Assembly (NCBI GenBank): GCA_965249745.1
Contig: OZ252252.1
Location: forward strand, 3,534,001 to 3,598,000
Source of the DNA: JANYHH01 sp965249745
GTDB taxonomy: Bacteria > Deinococcota > Deinococci > Deinococcales > JAAFIG01
Reading direction: 5' to 3'
DNA: 64,000 nt
Shown here: positions 39,032 through 47,874 of the stretch, piece after piece
Layout of the letters: every line of letters begins with the position of its first letter
Numbering within the stretch: the first letter of the stretch is position 1
Notes under the pieces: model-generated
Told to the model about the DNA's origin: nothing
Seen by the model: the letters and a program-made list of their open reading frames with translations, nothing else
Databases searched by the model: none
Made by a program: the position numbers and the translations under genes

Positions 39032-39961
39032 TCAGACGAGCGCGTCGGAAACGGCTTTGGCGACGCTGATCGCCTGCGGGTAGCGCATTCGCGTCGGGCC
39101 CAGAATACTGAGGCTAGCGCGGCCCAGGCTAGACCGGAAGGCAATCGTCACGCTCGAGACACCGTTCGGTTCGTCCACGCTGAGGTTCATGCCGTTGGAC
39201 AGGTCGCTCGGCGAGGCGGGGTGTTCCAGGAGGTCCAGCATCAGGCGCAGGAAATCCACGTCGTGCGATTCGGGTTCACTCAGCACGGGCGTCGCGCCGC
39301 TGGAATAGTTCAGGCTGGGCGCGACCTCGCCCCAGCGTTCGCGTAGCGCTCGCAGCACGCGCCCTGCGGTCGGAGAGGCGTGCGACTCGAGCTGCAAGAG
39401 TTTCGCGGGCATAGCGTGGGCGCTGATGTCCAAGCGCAGGTCGTTTTCCAGTCGTTCCAGGGTTTCGCGTTCCGGGGTGAAGCCAATGTCCAACCGGAAC
39501 TGCCGGGCCACACCGCCCTCCAGAATCACGACGCACAGCACGCAACCATCCGAGAGCGCGTTTAGCAGCACCGCCTCGACCCTGGCATCTCTGGGTGCCA
39601 GACTGGTCACGACCGCGTACCCGCTCAGGCTCGAGGCGAGTTGCGCCGCGAACCGAAACCGTGCCTCCCCGTCCACGCGAGAGAGCGTGTTTTCCAGTCG
39701 TGCCAGTTGCACCTGGGGCAGGGTTTTCGGCGGGATGAACTTGTGGGCGTAGGCGCGGTACGCCTCGCGGGTCGGGACGCGCCCGGCGCTCGTGTGCGGC
39801 TGGCGCAGCAAACCCATCTCTTCTAACACCACGAAGTCATTGCGAACCGTGGCGCTCGAGACGCCCAGGGGTTCTGAGAGTTCCAGACTCGAGACCGGCC
39901 GCGATGAGGCGATAAAGCGCTCGATCAGCATTTCCAGGAGGTGCTCGCGCCGGGACGACAT
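39032..39961 (-). CDS. hrcA: Heat-inducible transcription repressor HrcA
   Basis: About 309 residues. N-terminal winged helix (RREHLLEMLIERFIASSRPV, LGVSSATVRNDFVVLEEMGL) followed by HTSAGRVPTREAYRAYAHKF, and C-terminal GPTRMRYPQAISVAKAVSDA. HrcA represses chaperone genes by binding CIRCE elements; no CIRCE copy (TTAGCACTC-N9-GAGTGCTAA) was seen in this window. The ATG at 39961 fits family alignment; the frame continues 16 codons further upstream without support. Confidence 0.93.
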   Translation of the reverse strand: MSSRREHLLEMLIERFIASSRPVSSLELSEPLGVSSATVRNDFVVLEEMGLLRQPHTSAGRVPTREAYRAYAHKFIPPKTLPQVQLARLENTLSRVDGEARFRFAAQLASSLSGYAVVTSLAPRDARVEAVLLNALSDGCVLCVVILEGGVARQFRLDIGFTPERETLERLENDLRLDISAHAMPAKLLQLESHASPTAGRVLRALRERWGEVAPSLNYSSGATPVLSEPESHDVDFLRLMLDLLEHPASPSDLSNGMNLSVDEPNGVSSVTIAFRSSLGRASLSILGPTRMRYPQAISVAKAVSDALV

Positions 39962-39966
39962 GCAGG

Positions 39967-39996
39967 ATTCTACGGGCGGGCGGCAAAGGCTTGCAA
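39967..39996 (-). promoter_or_regulatory. hrcA promoter, leaderless type
   Basis: On the minus strand TTGCAA, an 18-bp spacer and TAGAAT, followed after 5 nt by the hrcA ATG. The transcription start would fall at or next to the A of the ATG, so the mRNA would have no leader. Confidence 0.5.
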
Positions 39997-40191
39997 GCGA
40001 GGCCGTCACGTTAGCTCTGGAAGCTATACGTAAATTCAGACTGTTCTCGAGTCAGATTGAGCGTGTTAAACTTCCTCTGGCACGACAGTTTTGGGACAAC
40101 AGCCAACCGCTCAACCGAGTTCAAACAAGCGTTCGTTAGGCGGACTACATTGTGGCGGCTCGAAATCCCGATACTGGTCCGAGGAGGCTGT

Positions 40192-41721
40192 ATGAAAAGA
40201 ATCTCCCCCCTGCTGGCGCTCCCCGCCATCGCCCTTATCAGTGCGCCGCTGCTGTTGGCGCAAACCAGTCAACCCAGTCCGGTGCGCGGCGGCAGCGTCG
40301 TTGTAGCCATGAACGTCGAACCAGGGTATCTGGACCCGACCTCCGGCGCGGGCGCGGAAATCACCCGCATGATGCACCAGAACGTGTTGGAAGGTCTGAT
40401 GGGCTTTCAGGAAAACGGGCGACTGTTTCCCGCCCTGGCGGCCGCCAGTCCCGTTATCAGCAAGGATCGCCTGACTTACACCTTCAAGCTCAGGCGCGGC
40501 GTCAAATTCCACAACGGCAGCGATTTCACCTCGAGCGACGTGAAAGTGAAGTTTGACTGGGCCCGCGATCCGAAAACCACGCACGCCAGCCCGACGTATT
40601 ACAGTGACATCACCGCCGTGGACACGCCGGACGCGCTGACGGTCGTGTTCAAGCTGAAGTCGCCCAATAACGACTTCCTGTACAACTTGGCGCGCGCCGA
40701 GAGCATCATCGAACCCGGTGATCTGTTCAAAACCCCGGATGGACGCGAAGGCCTGAAAGTCAAACCGATTGGCACGGGTCCATTCAAGCTCGAGGCGTGG
40801 AATCGCGGCGTCAGCGTCAAACTGGCCCGCAACACCGACTACTACATCTCGAGCTTGCCGTATCTGGACGGTGTGACGTTTCGCTTCTTGGGTGACGATC
40901 AGAACGCCAAGGTGGCTGGCTTACGTTCCGGCGACATTGATGTGATCGCCTACAACGTGCCACCAGAACAAGTAGATTCGTTGAAGAAGGACTTCAATGT
41001 GCTTGTCGGAAATTCATCCGGTGAGATCACCGTGTCCATGAATAACAAACGCAAGCCCTTCGATGACATCCGCGTGCGCCGCGCCTTCACGGCCGCGATG
41101 GACAAGCAAAGCATCGTCAAGGGTGGCTTTTTTGGGTACGGCACGGTCATCGGCAGCTTCAACTCACCGGGGCAGCCGTACTACGTTGACCTCGCCAAGC
41201 GTTACCCGTACAGCCCGACCCAAGCACAAAAGCTCCTCACGAGCGCTGGGTACACCAACAACCTGAAGATCAAGTTCACCGTCGCCAACGAATTCCCGAT
41301 CGAGCGCCGCACGGCTGAAATCTATGCCCAGCAACTCGCTAAGGTCGGTGTCACCGCCGAAATCGAACTCGTGCCGTTCAACACCTGGATTGATAAGGTA
41401 TTCGTCAAGAAGGATTACGACATGACGATCATCGGTCACGCCGAATCCTACGACTTGGACCGCTACGCCAGGGACGGCTATTACTTCAACTGGGACGACA
41501 CCGATTACAAAGCACTGAACGCCAAGGCCCAGACCACGGGCGACAACGTGGAGCGCAACAACCTATACATCAAAATGCAGTACCTGCTGGCAGATCGCGC
41601 CCCCGGCATCTGGGCGTTCACCGCGCCGTACATCGCCGCGACCCGCAAGAACGTCTACGGCTGGTGGCAGAATCAGGCTGTGCTGAACAGCAACCTAACC
41701 CGCGTCTTCAAGACGAAGTAA
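40192..41721 (+). CDS. Dipeptide/oligopeptide-type ABC substrate-binding protein
   Basis: SBP_bac_5 family, 509 residues. Signal peptide (about 1-23, ending LLLAQ). Landmarks: GGSVVVAMNVEPGYLDP, NVLEGLMGFQENG, YTFKLRRGVKFHNGSDFTSS, IGTGPFKLEAWNRG and VRRAFTAAMDKQSI. Binds peptides, nickel or other small solutes; the ligand cannot be read from sequence. GAGGAGG is 4 nt before the ATG. Permease genes follow after a terminator-like hairpin; no ATPase genes are adjacent. Confidence 0.93.
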   Translation: MKRISPLLALPAIALISAPLLLAQTSQPSPVRGGSVVVAMNVEPGYLDPTSGAGAEITRMMHQNVLEGLMGFQENGRLFPALAAASPVISKDRLTYTFKLRRGVKFHNGSDFTSSDVKVKFDWARDPKTTHASPTYYSDITAVDTPDALTVVFKLKSPNNDFLYNLARAESIIEPGDLFKTPDGREGLKVKPIGTGPFKLEAWNRGVSVKLARNTDYYISSLPYLDGVTFRFLGDDQNAKVAGLRSGDIDVIAYNVPPEQVDSLKKDFNVLVGNSSGEITVSMNNKRKPFDDIRVRRAFTAAMDKQSIVKGGFFGYGTVIGSFNSPGQPYYVDLAKRYPYSPTQAQKLLTSAGYTNNLKIKFTVANEFPIERRTAEIYAQQLAKVGVTAEIELVPFNTWIDKVFVKKDYDMTIIGHAESYDLDRYARDGYYFNWDDTDYKALNAKAQTTGDNVERNNLYIKMQYLLADRAPGIWAFTAPYIAATRKNVYGWWQNQAVLNSNLTRVFKTK

Positions 41722-41737
41722 CAGAGCAATCTCGAGC

Positions 41738-41761
41738 GGGAGGGGCTGCAACGCCCCTCCC
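41738..41761 (+). terminator. Hairpin after the peptide-binding protein gene
   Basis: 9-bp stem (GGGAGGGGC with GCCCCTCCC), 6-nt loop, followed by CTGTTCAT. Probably a partial terminator that lowers expression of the two permease genes downstream. Confidence 0.6.
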
Positions 41762-41860
41762 CTGTTCATCCCGAGCCTCAAATCTGAAGCTTGCAGGGTG
41801 CGTTCAACTGAGACTCGAGGCGCGATGACGCCGACAGGGAATGGTTTAGACTGAACCGCA

Positions 41861-42808
41861 GTGACCCTGAGTTTTCTGATTCGTCGCGTCCTAACCGCGT
41901 TGCTCACGCTGGTCCTCTCGAGCGCAATGGTCTTCGCGGCGCTCTTGATCGTTCCCGGCGATCCGGTGCAACTGATTCTGGGCTTGAATTACGAACCGGC
42001 GCAACACGACTTGTTGACCCGGCAACTCGGGTTGGACAAACCACCGCTCGAGCGATTCGTCGTTTGGTGGGGCGGGCTGTTGCGCGGCGATATGGGGAAG
42101 AGTTTATCGCTGAACACATCGGTAGCTGAACTGATCGTGACGCGTCTCCCGGTGACCCTGCCGCTGGTGATCCTCTCGAGCCTGCTGTCACTGGTGATCG
42201 CGGTTCCAGCGGGCGTGTTCGCGGCGCGGCGCAAGGGAACTGTGTTTGACCTGGTCACGGTCACGCTGACGCAGACGGGCCTGGCGATCCCGAGCTTCTG
42301 GCTGGGACTGATGCTGATTCTGGTCTTCGCGGTCGCGCTGAACTGGCTGCCCGCGAACGGCTGGACCGCTTGGAGCGAGAACCCCGCCAAGGCAGCCAGA
42401 AGCCTCGTGCTGCCGGTCGTGACCTTGGCGCTCGGGCAGGCGGCGGGCTTGGTGCGAATGGTGCGCTCGAGCGTGCTGGAGGTCATGAACCAGGATTACG
42501 TGCGAACCGCCCGAGGGAAGGGACTGCTCGAGGGGCTAGTGATGGGGCGGCACATCCTGCGAAACGCGGCAATCAATATTCTCACCCTGGTTGGGATTCA
42601 GTTCGGGCAACTCTTGGCGGGCGGGATTGTCGTGGAATCGGTGTTTGCGATTCCGGGGCTGGGCAAGCTGGGGCTGGACGGCGTTCGCAGCACCGATTTC
42701 CCGCTCGTGCAGGGCGTCGTGTTCACGATTGCCACGATCATCGTCCTCGTCAACCTGATCGTGGACCTGCTGTACGGTGCGCTAGACCCGCGCATTCGCT
42801 ACGAGTAA
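41861..42808 (+). CDS. Peptide-type ABC transporter permease, DppB type
   Basis: 315 residues with six membrane segments. N-terminal IRRVLTALLTLVLSSAMVFA, then the periplasmic region RQLGLDKPPLERFVVWWGG and the EAA loop NQDYVRTARGKGLLEGLVMG. GTG start; TAGACT (41847-41852) lies 8 nt upstream, so it may have its own leaderless start besides read-through from the binding-protein gene. Pairs with the DppC-type gene that follows. Confidence 0.92.
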   Translation: MTLSFLIRRVLTALLTLVLSSAMVFAALLIVPGDPVQLILGLNYEPAQHDLLTRQLGLDKPPLERFVVWWGGLLRGDMGKSLSLNTSVAELIVTRLPVTLPLVILSSLLSLVIAVPAGVFAARRKGTVFDLVTVTLTQTGLAIPSFWLGLMLILVFAVALNWLPANGWTAWSENPAKAARSLVLPVVTLALGQAAGLVRMVRSSVLEVMNQDYVRTARGKGLLEGLVMGRHILRNAAINILTLVGIQFGQLLAGGIVVESVFAIPGLGKLGLDGVRSTDFPLVQGVVFTIATIIVLVNLIVDLLYGALDPRIRYE

Positions 42809-42819
42809 TAAAGGAAATC

Positions 42820-43696
42820 GTGAATCCCGTCAAAACCGCTCCCAGCCACCGCACCCGTTCAACCTCGAGTCCGCCGCACGCTCGAGGCGAACTTTCTGTT
42901 TGGGTTGATTGTGATCGGATTTCTGCTATTTTGCGCGGTGCTGGGCTGGGTTTGGACGCCGCACGATCCGGTCAATCAGGATTTCGTGGTTCAGCTTCAA
43001 GGTCCGACGTTCTCCTATCCGCTCGGGACTGACAGCCTGGGGCGTGACACGCTCAGTCGTTTGCTGCGCGGCGCGAGCACCAGCCTCTTGGTCGGCATTA
43101 TCAGCGTTGCGATCGGCTCGAGCCTCGGGTTGCTGCTGGGGGCCCTCGCGGGCTGGACTGGCGGGATCGTGGACGACCTAGTAATGCGCGTGCTGGACGC
43201 GCTGAGCGCCTTCCCAACGATTCTGCTGGCGCTACTGATTGCCACGGCGCTTCGCCCGAACCTATGGAGCGCGATGCTGGCGGTCGGCATCAGCAACGTC
43301 CCGGTCTTCGCCCGGCTAACGCGGGCGGGGGTGATGAGCGTCAAGAACCTCGAGTTCGTGGATGGGGCGCGGGCTTTGGGGGCACGCGACTGGCGGATTC
43401 TCTGGCGGCACGTGCTGCCGAACGCCGCCGCGCCGCTGATCGTGCAAGCCACGTTCTCGTTCGGCGTGGCGATTCTGGCCGAAGCGGCGCTGTCGTACCT
43501 GGGGCTGGGGATTCAACCGGCCGTGCGCTCCACGGATCTGGTCTCCTGGGGTGTGATGCTCAGGGACGCGCAGACCTTCATCTACCAGAGCGCCTGGGCA
43601 ACGATTTTTCCTGGTGTGACGATTGCCATCACGGTGTTGGGACTGAACCTGTTGGGCGATGGATTGCGCGACCGCTTCGACCCTCGAGGACGATGA
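42820..43696 (+). CDS. Peptide-type ABC transporter permease, DppC type, apparent frameshift
   Basis: The body (42905-43696) is a normal DppC-type permease: YPLGTDSLGRDTLSRLLRGA, six membrane segments and the EAA loop FVDGARALGARDWRILWRHV. The well-placed start (AAAGGAAATC then GTG at 42820) is in another frame: it reads MNPVKTAPSHRTRSTSS and then must lose one base near 42871 (one C of AGTCCGCCGC) to continue SRRTLEANFLFG, the expected start of the first helix. The only in-frame start is TTG 42905, inside that helix and without a ribosome binding site. Sequencing error, recent mutation or frameshifting are all possible. Confidence 0.8.
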
Positions 43697-43722
43697 AAGG
43701 TTTTGAGATTTACACTGCACCA

Positions 43723-44376
43723 ATGAGTAGAGCTGCGACCATGAAAGATTTGGCTCGAGGGGCGGGCAGAGCAGAGTTGGTGGGACGGAAGATCAGAAAA
43801 ATTCCTCCGACTGGTTTCTCCGTGGATTTGCTGCCGCCGCGATTCTCGAGCACTTATTGATTCGCGTCGCCTGCGCTGAAGGCTGTCCCATGTCACACAC
43901 AATGTTTTGATCCGCTGTTTGTGGAGCTGAGCACGCGCGGGTCAGTGACGAGATACGCCCTGACCCATCGGACTGGGTACGCTCTGAGCGGTAACACCGT
44001 TTTCAAAGTGGATCTACCCAACCGTCAAAGCTTCAGCCCGGACGCCTCGTTTTTTACTGGCGCTAGCACCGGCATGAAGTTTCTCGAGGGTGCGCCACCT
44101 TTTGCCGTAGAGATTCGCAGTGAGAACGACTACGCACCAAGCGCCGAAAAACTGATCGCCGCGAAAATCGAGGATCACCTCGCCGCCGGAACAACGCTCG
44201 TCTGGGACGTGGCTTTGACCGCGCTCGAGACGATCCGAGCCTACAGTTCAGACACGCCAACCCAACCTCGAGTCTTCACGCGCCGCGAGGTTGTAGATGC
44301 TGAACCCACGCTTCCGGGTTGGCGATTCGAGCTGGACAACTTGTTTCCGTACGCGATCAACGTCAAACCTGACTGA
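43723..44376 (+). pseudogene. Uma2 (DUF820) family nuclease, frameshifted
   Basis: Three overlapping frames together give a Uma2 PD-(D/E)XK-like protein: MSRAATMKDLARGAGRAELV and KIRKIPPTGF up to 43832, then AAAILEHLLIRVACAEGCP in a second frame, then from about 43921 back in the first frame VELSTRGSV through SPDASFF, FAVEIRSENDY (catalytic Asp and Glu-x-Lys-like region) to the end. Comparison with the remnant at 3787-3879 shows about 10 extra bases near 43895-43910. The 3' end overlaps the cimA end by 14 bp (convergent). Confidence 0.7.
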
Positions 44377-45988
44377 CGTGCTTCCCGGTTTCCTCGAGCG
44401 TGGGCGGTTGCACGCCGTCCCGCGCCAGCTTAAACGTCAGCCCGTCGCAGAGCGCGATGAACGACGCCTTGATGCTGTTGACGCCCGCACCGACCGTCGT
44501 CCACTGCTGGCGTCCATCGCCGAAGGTAATCAGCACGCGCACCCTGGCGGCCGTGCCCATAGAACCTTCGATGACGCGCATCTTGTAATCCAAGAGTTCA
44601 ACTTCGCGCAAGCTTGGGTAATGCCGCTCCAGGGCAATTCGTAGGGCTTTATCCAGCGCGTTGACCGGACCATCACCGAGCGCCGCCGCGTGTTCCCGCG
44701 TTTCCCCGACCCAGACTTGGACGCTGGCTTCGGCTTCGGTGTCGAAGTCCGCGAAGCTGTCAATTTGGGCGCGAAACACGCTGACGCGAAAAAACTCCGG
44801 TTCGCCCCTGGCCTGACGCAGCAGCGTCATGACGCTGGCGTCTGCCCCTTCAAAGGTGAAACCCTCGTCCTCGAGTTCCTTGAGTTTCACCACGGCCGCC
44901 GCGACCGCCGGGTCTTTCCCAGAAAGTTGAATCCCGTACTGAGCGGCGGCCGCCACGAGGTTGCTGCGCCCGGACAGGTCCGACATCAGCACGCGGCGTT
45001 GATTGCCGACGGTTTCCGGCGGCATGTGCTCGTACAGGCTGGGGTCTTTACCGACGGCGCTGGCATGCATCCCGCCCTTGTGCGCGAAGGCGGACGCACC
45101 GACGAACGGCTGCTCGTTGCGGGGCGTGCGGTTGGCTCTGGCATCCACGAAGCGGCTCAGTTCCGTGAGCTTGGACACGTCCGGTACAAGCTGATACCCT
45201 AGCTTGGTCTGCGCTAAGCCAACGAACGAGATCAGGTTCATGTTCCCGGTGCGCTCACCGACGCCATTGATCGTGCCCTGAACCTGAGTCGCGCCGGATC
45301 GGACCGCCGCGAGCGCATTAGAGACGGCCATCTCGAGGTCGTTGTGGGTGTGAATCCCGACCGGGACGCCTAGGGTCAGGCTCTCCTCGGTCCAGCGCAT
45401 CACCTCTTCGGGCAGGACATCACCCAGGGTGTCGCACAGCACCAACCAATCCGCGCCCTCTCCGGCGGCCGTCTCGAGGACTTGGCGGGCGTAGGCGGGA
45501 TTGTGGCGGAAACCCAGGAAGGCGAGTTCCGCGTCGAACACGACCTCGCGCCCCATATCTTTGTAGTAGCGCACGGTATCGCGGATCATCGCTAGATTTT
45601 CCGCCAAGGTCACACCCAGGGCGTCCGTGGCGTGCTTGTCCCAGGTTTTGGCGACCAGCGTGATCACCGGGGTTTCCGCCGCCGTGAGTTGGCGCAGGTT
45701 GGCGTCGTCCTCGCAACGTTTGACGTTCGACTGGCGCGTGAACGAGAAGGCGGCCAGCCGCGCCCGCTGCAAGTTCACGCCCTTCATCGCCTCGAAGAAC
45801 CGGGCATCCTTCGGGTTGCTGCCCGGCCAGCCGCCCTCAATGTACGGAACGCCGAAGCGGTCGAGCGCCCGCGCAATCTCCAGCTTGTCCTCGAGGGAGA
45901 GGTTGAAGCCCTCGCCCTGCGTGCCATCGCGCAGCGTGGCGTCGTAAAGAATCAGCTTGCCACCTTCGTTCTGAACTCGAGTCGTCAT
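44363..45988 (-). CDS. cimA: (R)-citramalate synthase
   Basis: Condenses pyruvate and acetyl-CoA to citramalate, a threonine-independent entry to isoleucine synthesis. 541 residues. HMGL-like barrel with LYDATLRDGTQGE (Arg20, Asp21) and metal ligands His213 and His215 (GIHTHND), NGVGERTGN, then the LeuA-type allosteric dimer domain at the C-terminus. LeuA is excluded because a separate leuA lies upstream and TQGEGF replaces EQSPG. AAGGAGGG precedes the ATG. Last gene of a run of eight minus-strand genes that begins with leuA. Confidence 0.92.
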   Translation of the reverse strand: MTTRVQNEGGKLILYDATLRDGTQGEGFNLSLEDKLEIARALDRFGVPYIEGGWPGSNPKDARFFEAMKGVNLQRARLAAFSFTRQSNVKRCEDDANLRQLTAAETPVITLVAKTWDKHATDALGVTLAENLAMIRDTVRYYKDMGREVVFDAELAFLGFRHNPAYARQVLETAAGEGADWLVLCDTLGDVLPEEVMRWTEESLTLGVPVGIHTHNDLEMAVSNALAAVRSGATQVQGTINGVGERTGNMNLISFVGLAQTKLGYQLVPDVSKLTELSRFVDARANRTPRNEQPFVGASAFAHKGGMHASAVGKDPSLYEHMPPETVGNQRRVLMSDLSGRSNLVAAAAQYGIQLSGKDPAVAAAVVKLKELEDEGFTFEGADASVMTLLRQARGEPEFFRVSVFRAQIDSFADFDTEAEASVQVWVGETREHAAALGDGPVNALDKALRIALERHYPSLREVELLDYKMRVIEGSMGTAARVRVLITFGDGRQQWTTVGAGVNSIKASFIALCDGLTFKLARDGVQPPTLEETGKHVSQV

Positions 45989-46033
45989 TGTCTCTCCCTC
46001 CTTTTCTTTCGCAGTCGGTTCCGAATTTGAATT

Positions 46034-46333
46034 CTACGCCGTCACGACGGGCTCAAAAAAGTGTTCCACGAACGGCGGCTCCGCGAAGAATTCACCGATA
46101 TGACCGCGCCACCCGGTGAAGCGATCCGATCGGCGGAAATCTATCGTATGCGCCTCCAAGGTTTCCCAGCGGATCAGCAATTTGAAGACGTTCGTCCGTT
46201 CGATGCCCCGCCGCAACTCGAGGCTGACAAATCCTGGTGTACCGGTAACGAGGCTCCGTCCGCGTTTTACGGCTTCGACAAAGGCATCTTCACTGCCAGG
46301 CTTCACGGTCACGGTCGCGTCTTCCAGAATCAT
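46034..46333 (-). CDS. Antibiotic biosynthesis monooxygenase (ABM) domain protein
   Basis: 99 residues, the size of a single ABM/YgiN-type ferredoxin-like domain: VTVKPGSEDAFVEAVKRGRS, TPGFVSLELRRGIERTNVFK, LLIRWETLEAHTIDFR and a C-terminal HFFEPV. Such proteins bind small aromatic molecules or heme. GAGGAG upstream, and the ATG overlaps the stop of the acetyltransferase gene (ATGA), so it is translationally coupled. Ends 45 bp before cimA. Confidence 0.88.
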   Translation of the reverse strand: MILEDATVTVKPGSEDAFVEAVKRGRSLVTGTPGFVSLELRRGIERTNVFKLLIRWETLEAHTIDFRRSDRFTGWRGHIGEFFAEPPFVEHFFEPVVTA

Positions 46334-46827
46334 TGGGTCTCCTCTGTCAGTGAAAAAACATAACCCAACTCCGGCAGCGTGATACCGCCGATCTCGAGCG
46401 GCTGTTCCAAGGTTTTCACACCGCCTAGGTGACTGTAAAAGCCGCAGGTCGGATTTGCCGCCAGCACCCAGACAAGAATATGGCGCACTCCCCTGGAACG
46501 CTGCGCCTCGAGCGAGGTCTGAAACAGTCGCCGCCCAAGCCCGGTTCCTTGATGGCGTTTCAGCAGGTAGAGCGTGTAGATCTCGCCGTCGTAAGCGGGA
46601 TCTCTGGAGGGTCCGCTCGAGCTGAAACCGACAGTTTCGCCGTGCTGCTCTGCGACGAAGACCGCATTCCCAGACGCCAGGCTGCGGCTCCACTGCACTT
46701 CCCTCGAGGCGACGCTGAGACTGTCCAGGAAGGCTTGCGGCAGGATGCTGGTGTACGTTTCGCGCCACGAGTCCACGTGAACCTGAGCGATGCCGGGCAC
46801 ATCGGCCGGACTTGCGGCGCGAATCAT
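46330..46827 (-). CDS. GNAT family N-acetyltransferase
   Basis: 165 residues. IRAASPADVPGIAQVHVDSW at the N-terminus, acetyl-CoA motif A RHQGTGLGRRLFQTSLEAQR near 92-111, then VLAANPTCGFYSHLGG. Substrate unknown. Start overlaps the cupin stop (TGATG) and its own stop overlaps the ABM start, so three genes are coupled. Confidence 0.9.
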   Translation of the reverse strand: MIRAASPADVPGIAQVHVDSWRETYTSILPQAFLDSLSVASREVQWSRSLASGNAVFVAEQHGETVGFSSSGPSRDPAYDGEIYTLYLLKRHQGTGLGRRLFQTSLEAQRSRGVRHILVWVLAANPTCGFYSHLGGVKTLEQPLEIGGITLPELGYVFSLTEETQ

Positions 46828-47198
46828 CAGATCGTTTCCGGGTTCGCCACGGTGCGCTCGTTGACGACGTTGCCGGTGTTCAGCGTCGTGGCGGGTTCGA
46901 TCAGCATGATGCTGACCTCATACTCCGCCACAGGCTTGTGTTCCACGCCGTGCGGTACGACTAGAAATTCACCCGCCTCGAGGTGAACGATTTTGTCACG
47001 GAAGTGCATCTCGAACGAACCGCCTAGCACCAGAAACAACTCGTCCTCTGTGTCGTGATGGTGCCAGACGAACTCGCCCTGAAATTTGACGAGCTTCACA
47101 GCCGTGTCGTTGACCTGGCCGACCAATTTGGGGCTGAAGTGCTCCGTGAATAGCGTTAACTTATCGCGCAGGTTAACCTTCTCCAAAACTTCAGGCAT
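46827..47198 (-). CDS. Cupin domain protein
   Basis: About 123 residues from MPEVLEK, with AAGGAG upstream. Single cupin barrel: motif 1 GEFVWHHHDTEDELFLVLGG supplies three His and one Glu as metal ligands, motif 2 LEAGEFLVVPHGVEHKPVA supplies the last His. Possibly an isomerase or dioxygenase-like enzyme or a small-molecule binder. Overlaps DUF2461 by 8 bp. Confidence 0.92.
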   Translation of the reverse strand: MPEVLEKVNLRDKLTLFTEHFSPKLVGQVNDTAVKLVKFQGEFVWHHHDTEDELFLVLGGSFEMHFRDKIVHLEAGEFLVVPHGVEHKPVAEYEVSIMLIEPATTLNTGNVVNERTVANPETI

Positions 47199-47874
47199 TT
47201 TGGCTCCTTTCCGAGAATGAGAACGCATCACGTAACCAGCGCATCAGGGGCTGCATCTCCTGGAACCGCTCGAGCAGCAGCGCTTTCAACGCTTCGCTCT
47301 CCAAGCTGTACGCGTCGAAATCCTGCCCGAGGATAAAGCTCTTGTGCTTCAACAATTCCGGGTGTGGCGCGGACGCGTCGTAGCCTTTTGGCAGGCGCTT
47401 CAAGGTCTCGCCGCCCAGCCCGCCGAAGGTCTCGAGCATCGGTTTTTCCTTCAGTAATGCGGCGGCTTTCTTGGGGTGCTGGACGATGTGTTGGCGAATC
47501 TGTTGCAGCTCGGCTGGCTGCGGCATGTAGATGCCGCCCGCCACGGTGGAGCTTTCAGTGCCGGAGATCTGAAAGTAGTAGAGCGGCATCGCGCTCGGCC
47601 GCCCAGCCGGGTTGATCGCAGCGCTGAACTGCGTCTTGTACGGGTTCTTATCGTTGGAAAAGCGCGTGTCGCGGTTGATGCGAAACAGGCAGTCCTTGGC
47701 GTTGACATCTTTCACGCTCGAGTCGAATTTGGAAATGCCCGCGACTGTCTCCGCTACGAAACTCACGAACTCGGCTTTGACCGCCTGGTATTCGCCCCGG
47801 TGCGCGTCGAACCACGGCTTATTGTTGCTGTAGGAAAGTTCCACCAGAAATTTCAGCAGTCTCGAGAGGTTCAC
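47191..47874 (-). CDS. DUF2461 family protein
   Basis: About 227 residues from a GTG overlapping the racemase stop (GTGA). Family blocks: FLVELSYSNNKPWFDAHRGE, KDCLFRINRDTRFSNDKNPY, KTQFSAAINPAGRPS, YYFQI, GGIYMP and a C-terminal LKHKSFILGQDF. Biochemical role unknown. Confidence 0.9.
   Translation of the reverse strand: MNLSRLLKFLVELSYSNNKPWFDAHRGEYQAVKAEFVSFVAETVAGISKFDSSVKDVNAKDCLFRINRDTRFSNDKNPYKTQFSAAINPAGRPSAMPLYYFQISGTESSTVAGGIYMPQPAELQQIRQHIVQHPKKAAALLKEKPMLETFGGLGGETLKRLPKGYDASAPHPELLKHKSFILGQDFDAYSLESEALKALLLERFQEMQPLMRWLRDAFSFSERSQNA

Noticed and set aside
39032..39996. CIRCE operator at hrcA
   Set aside because: The consensus half-sites TTAGCACTC and GAGTGCTAA are absent; only a promoter-like pair was found.
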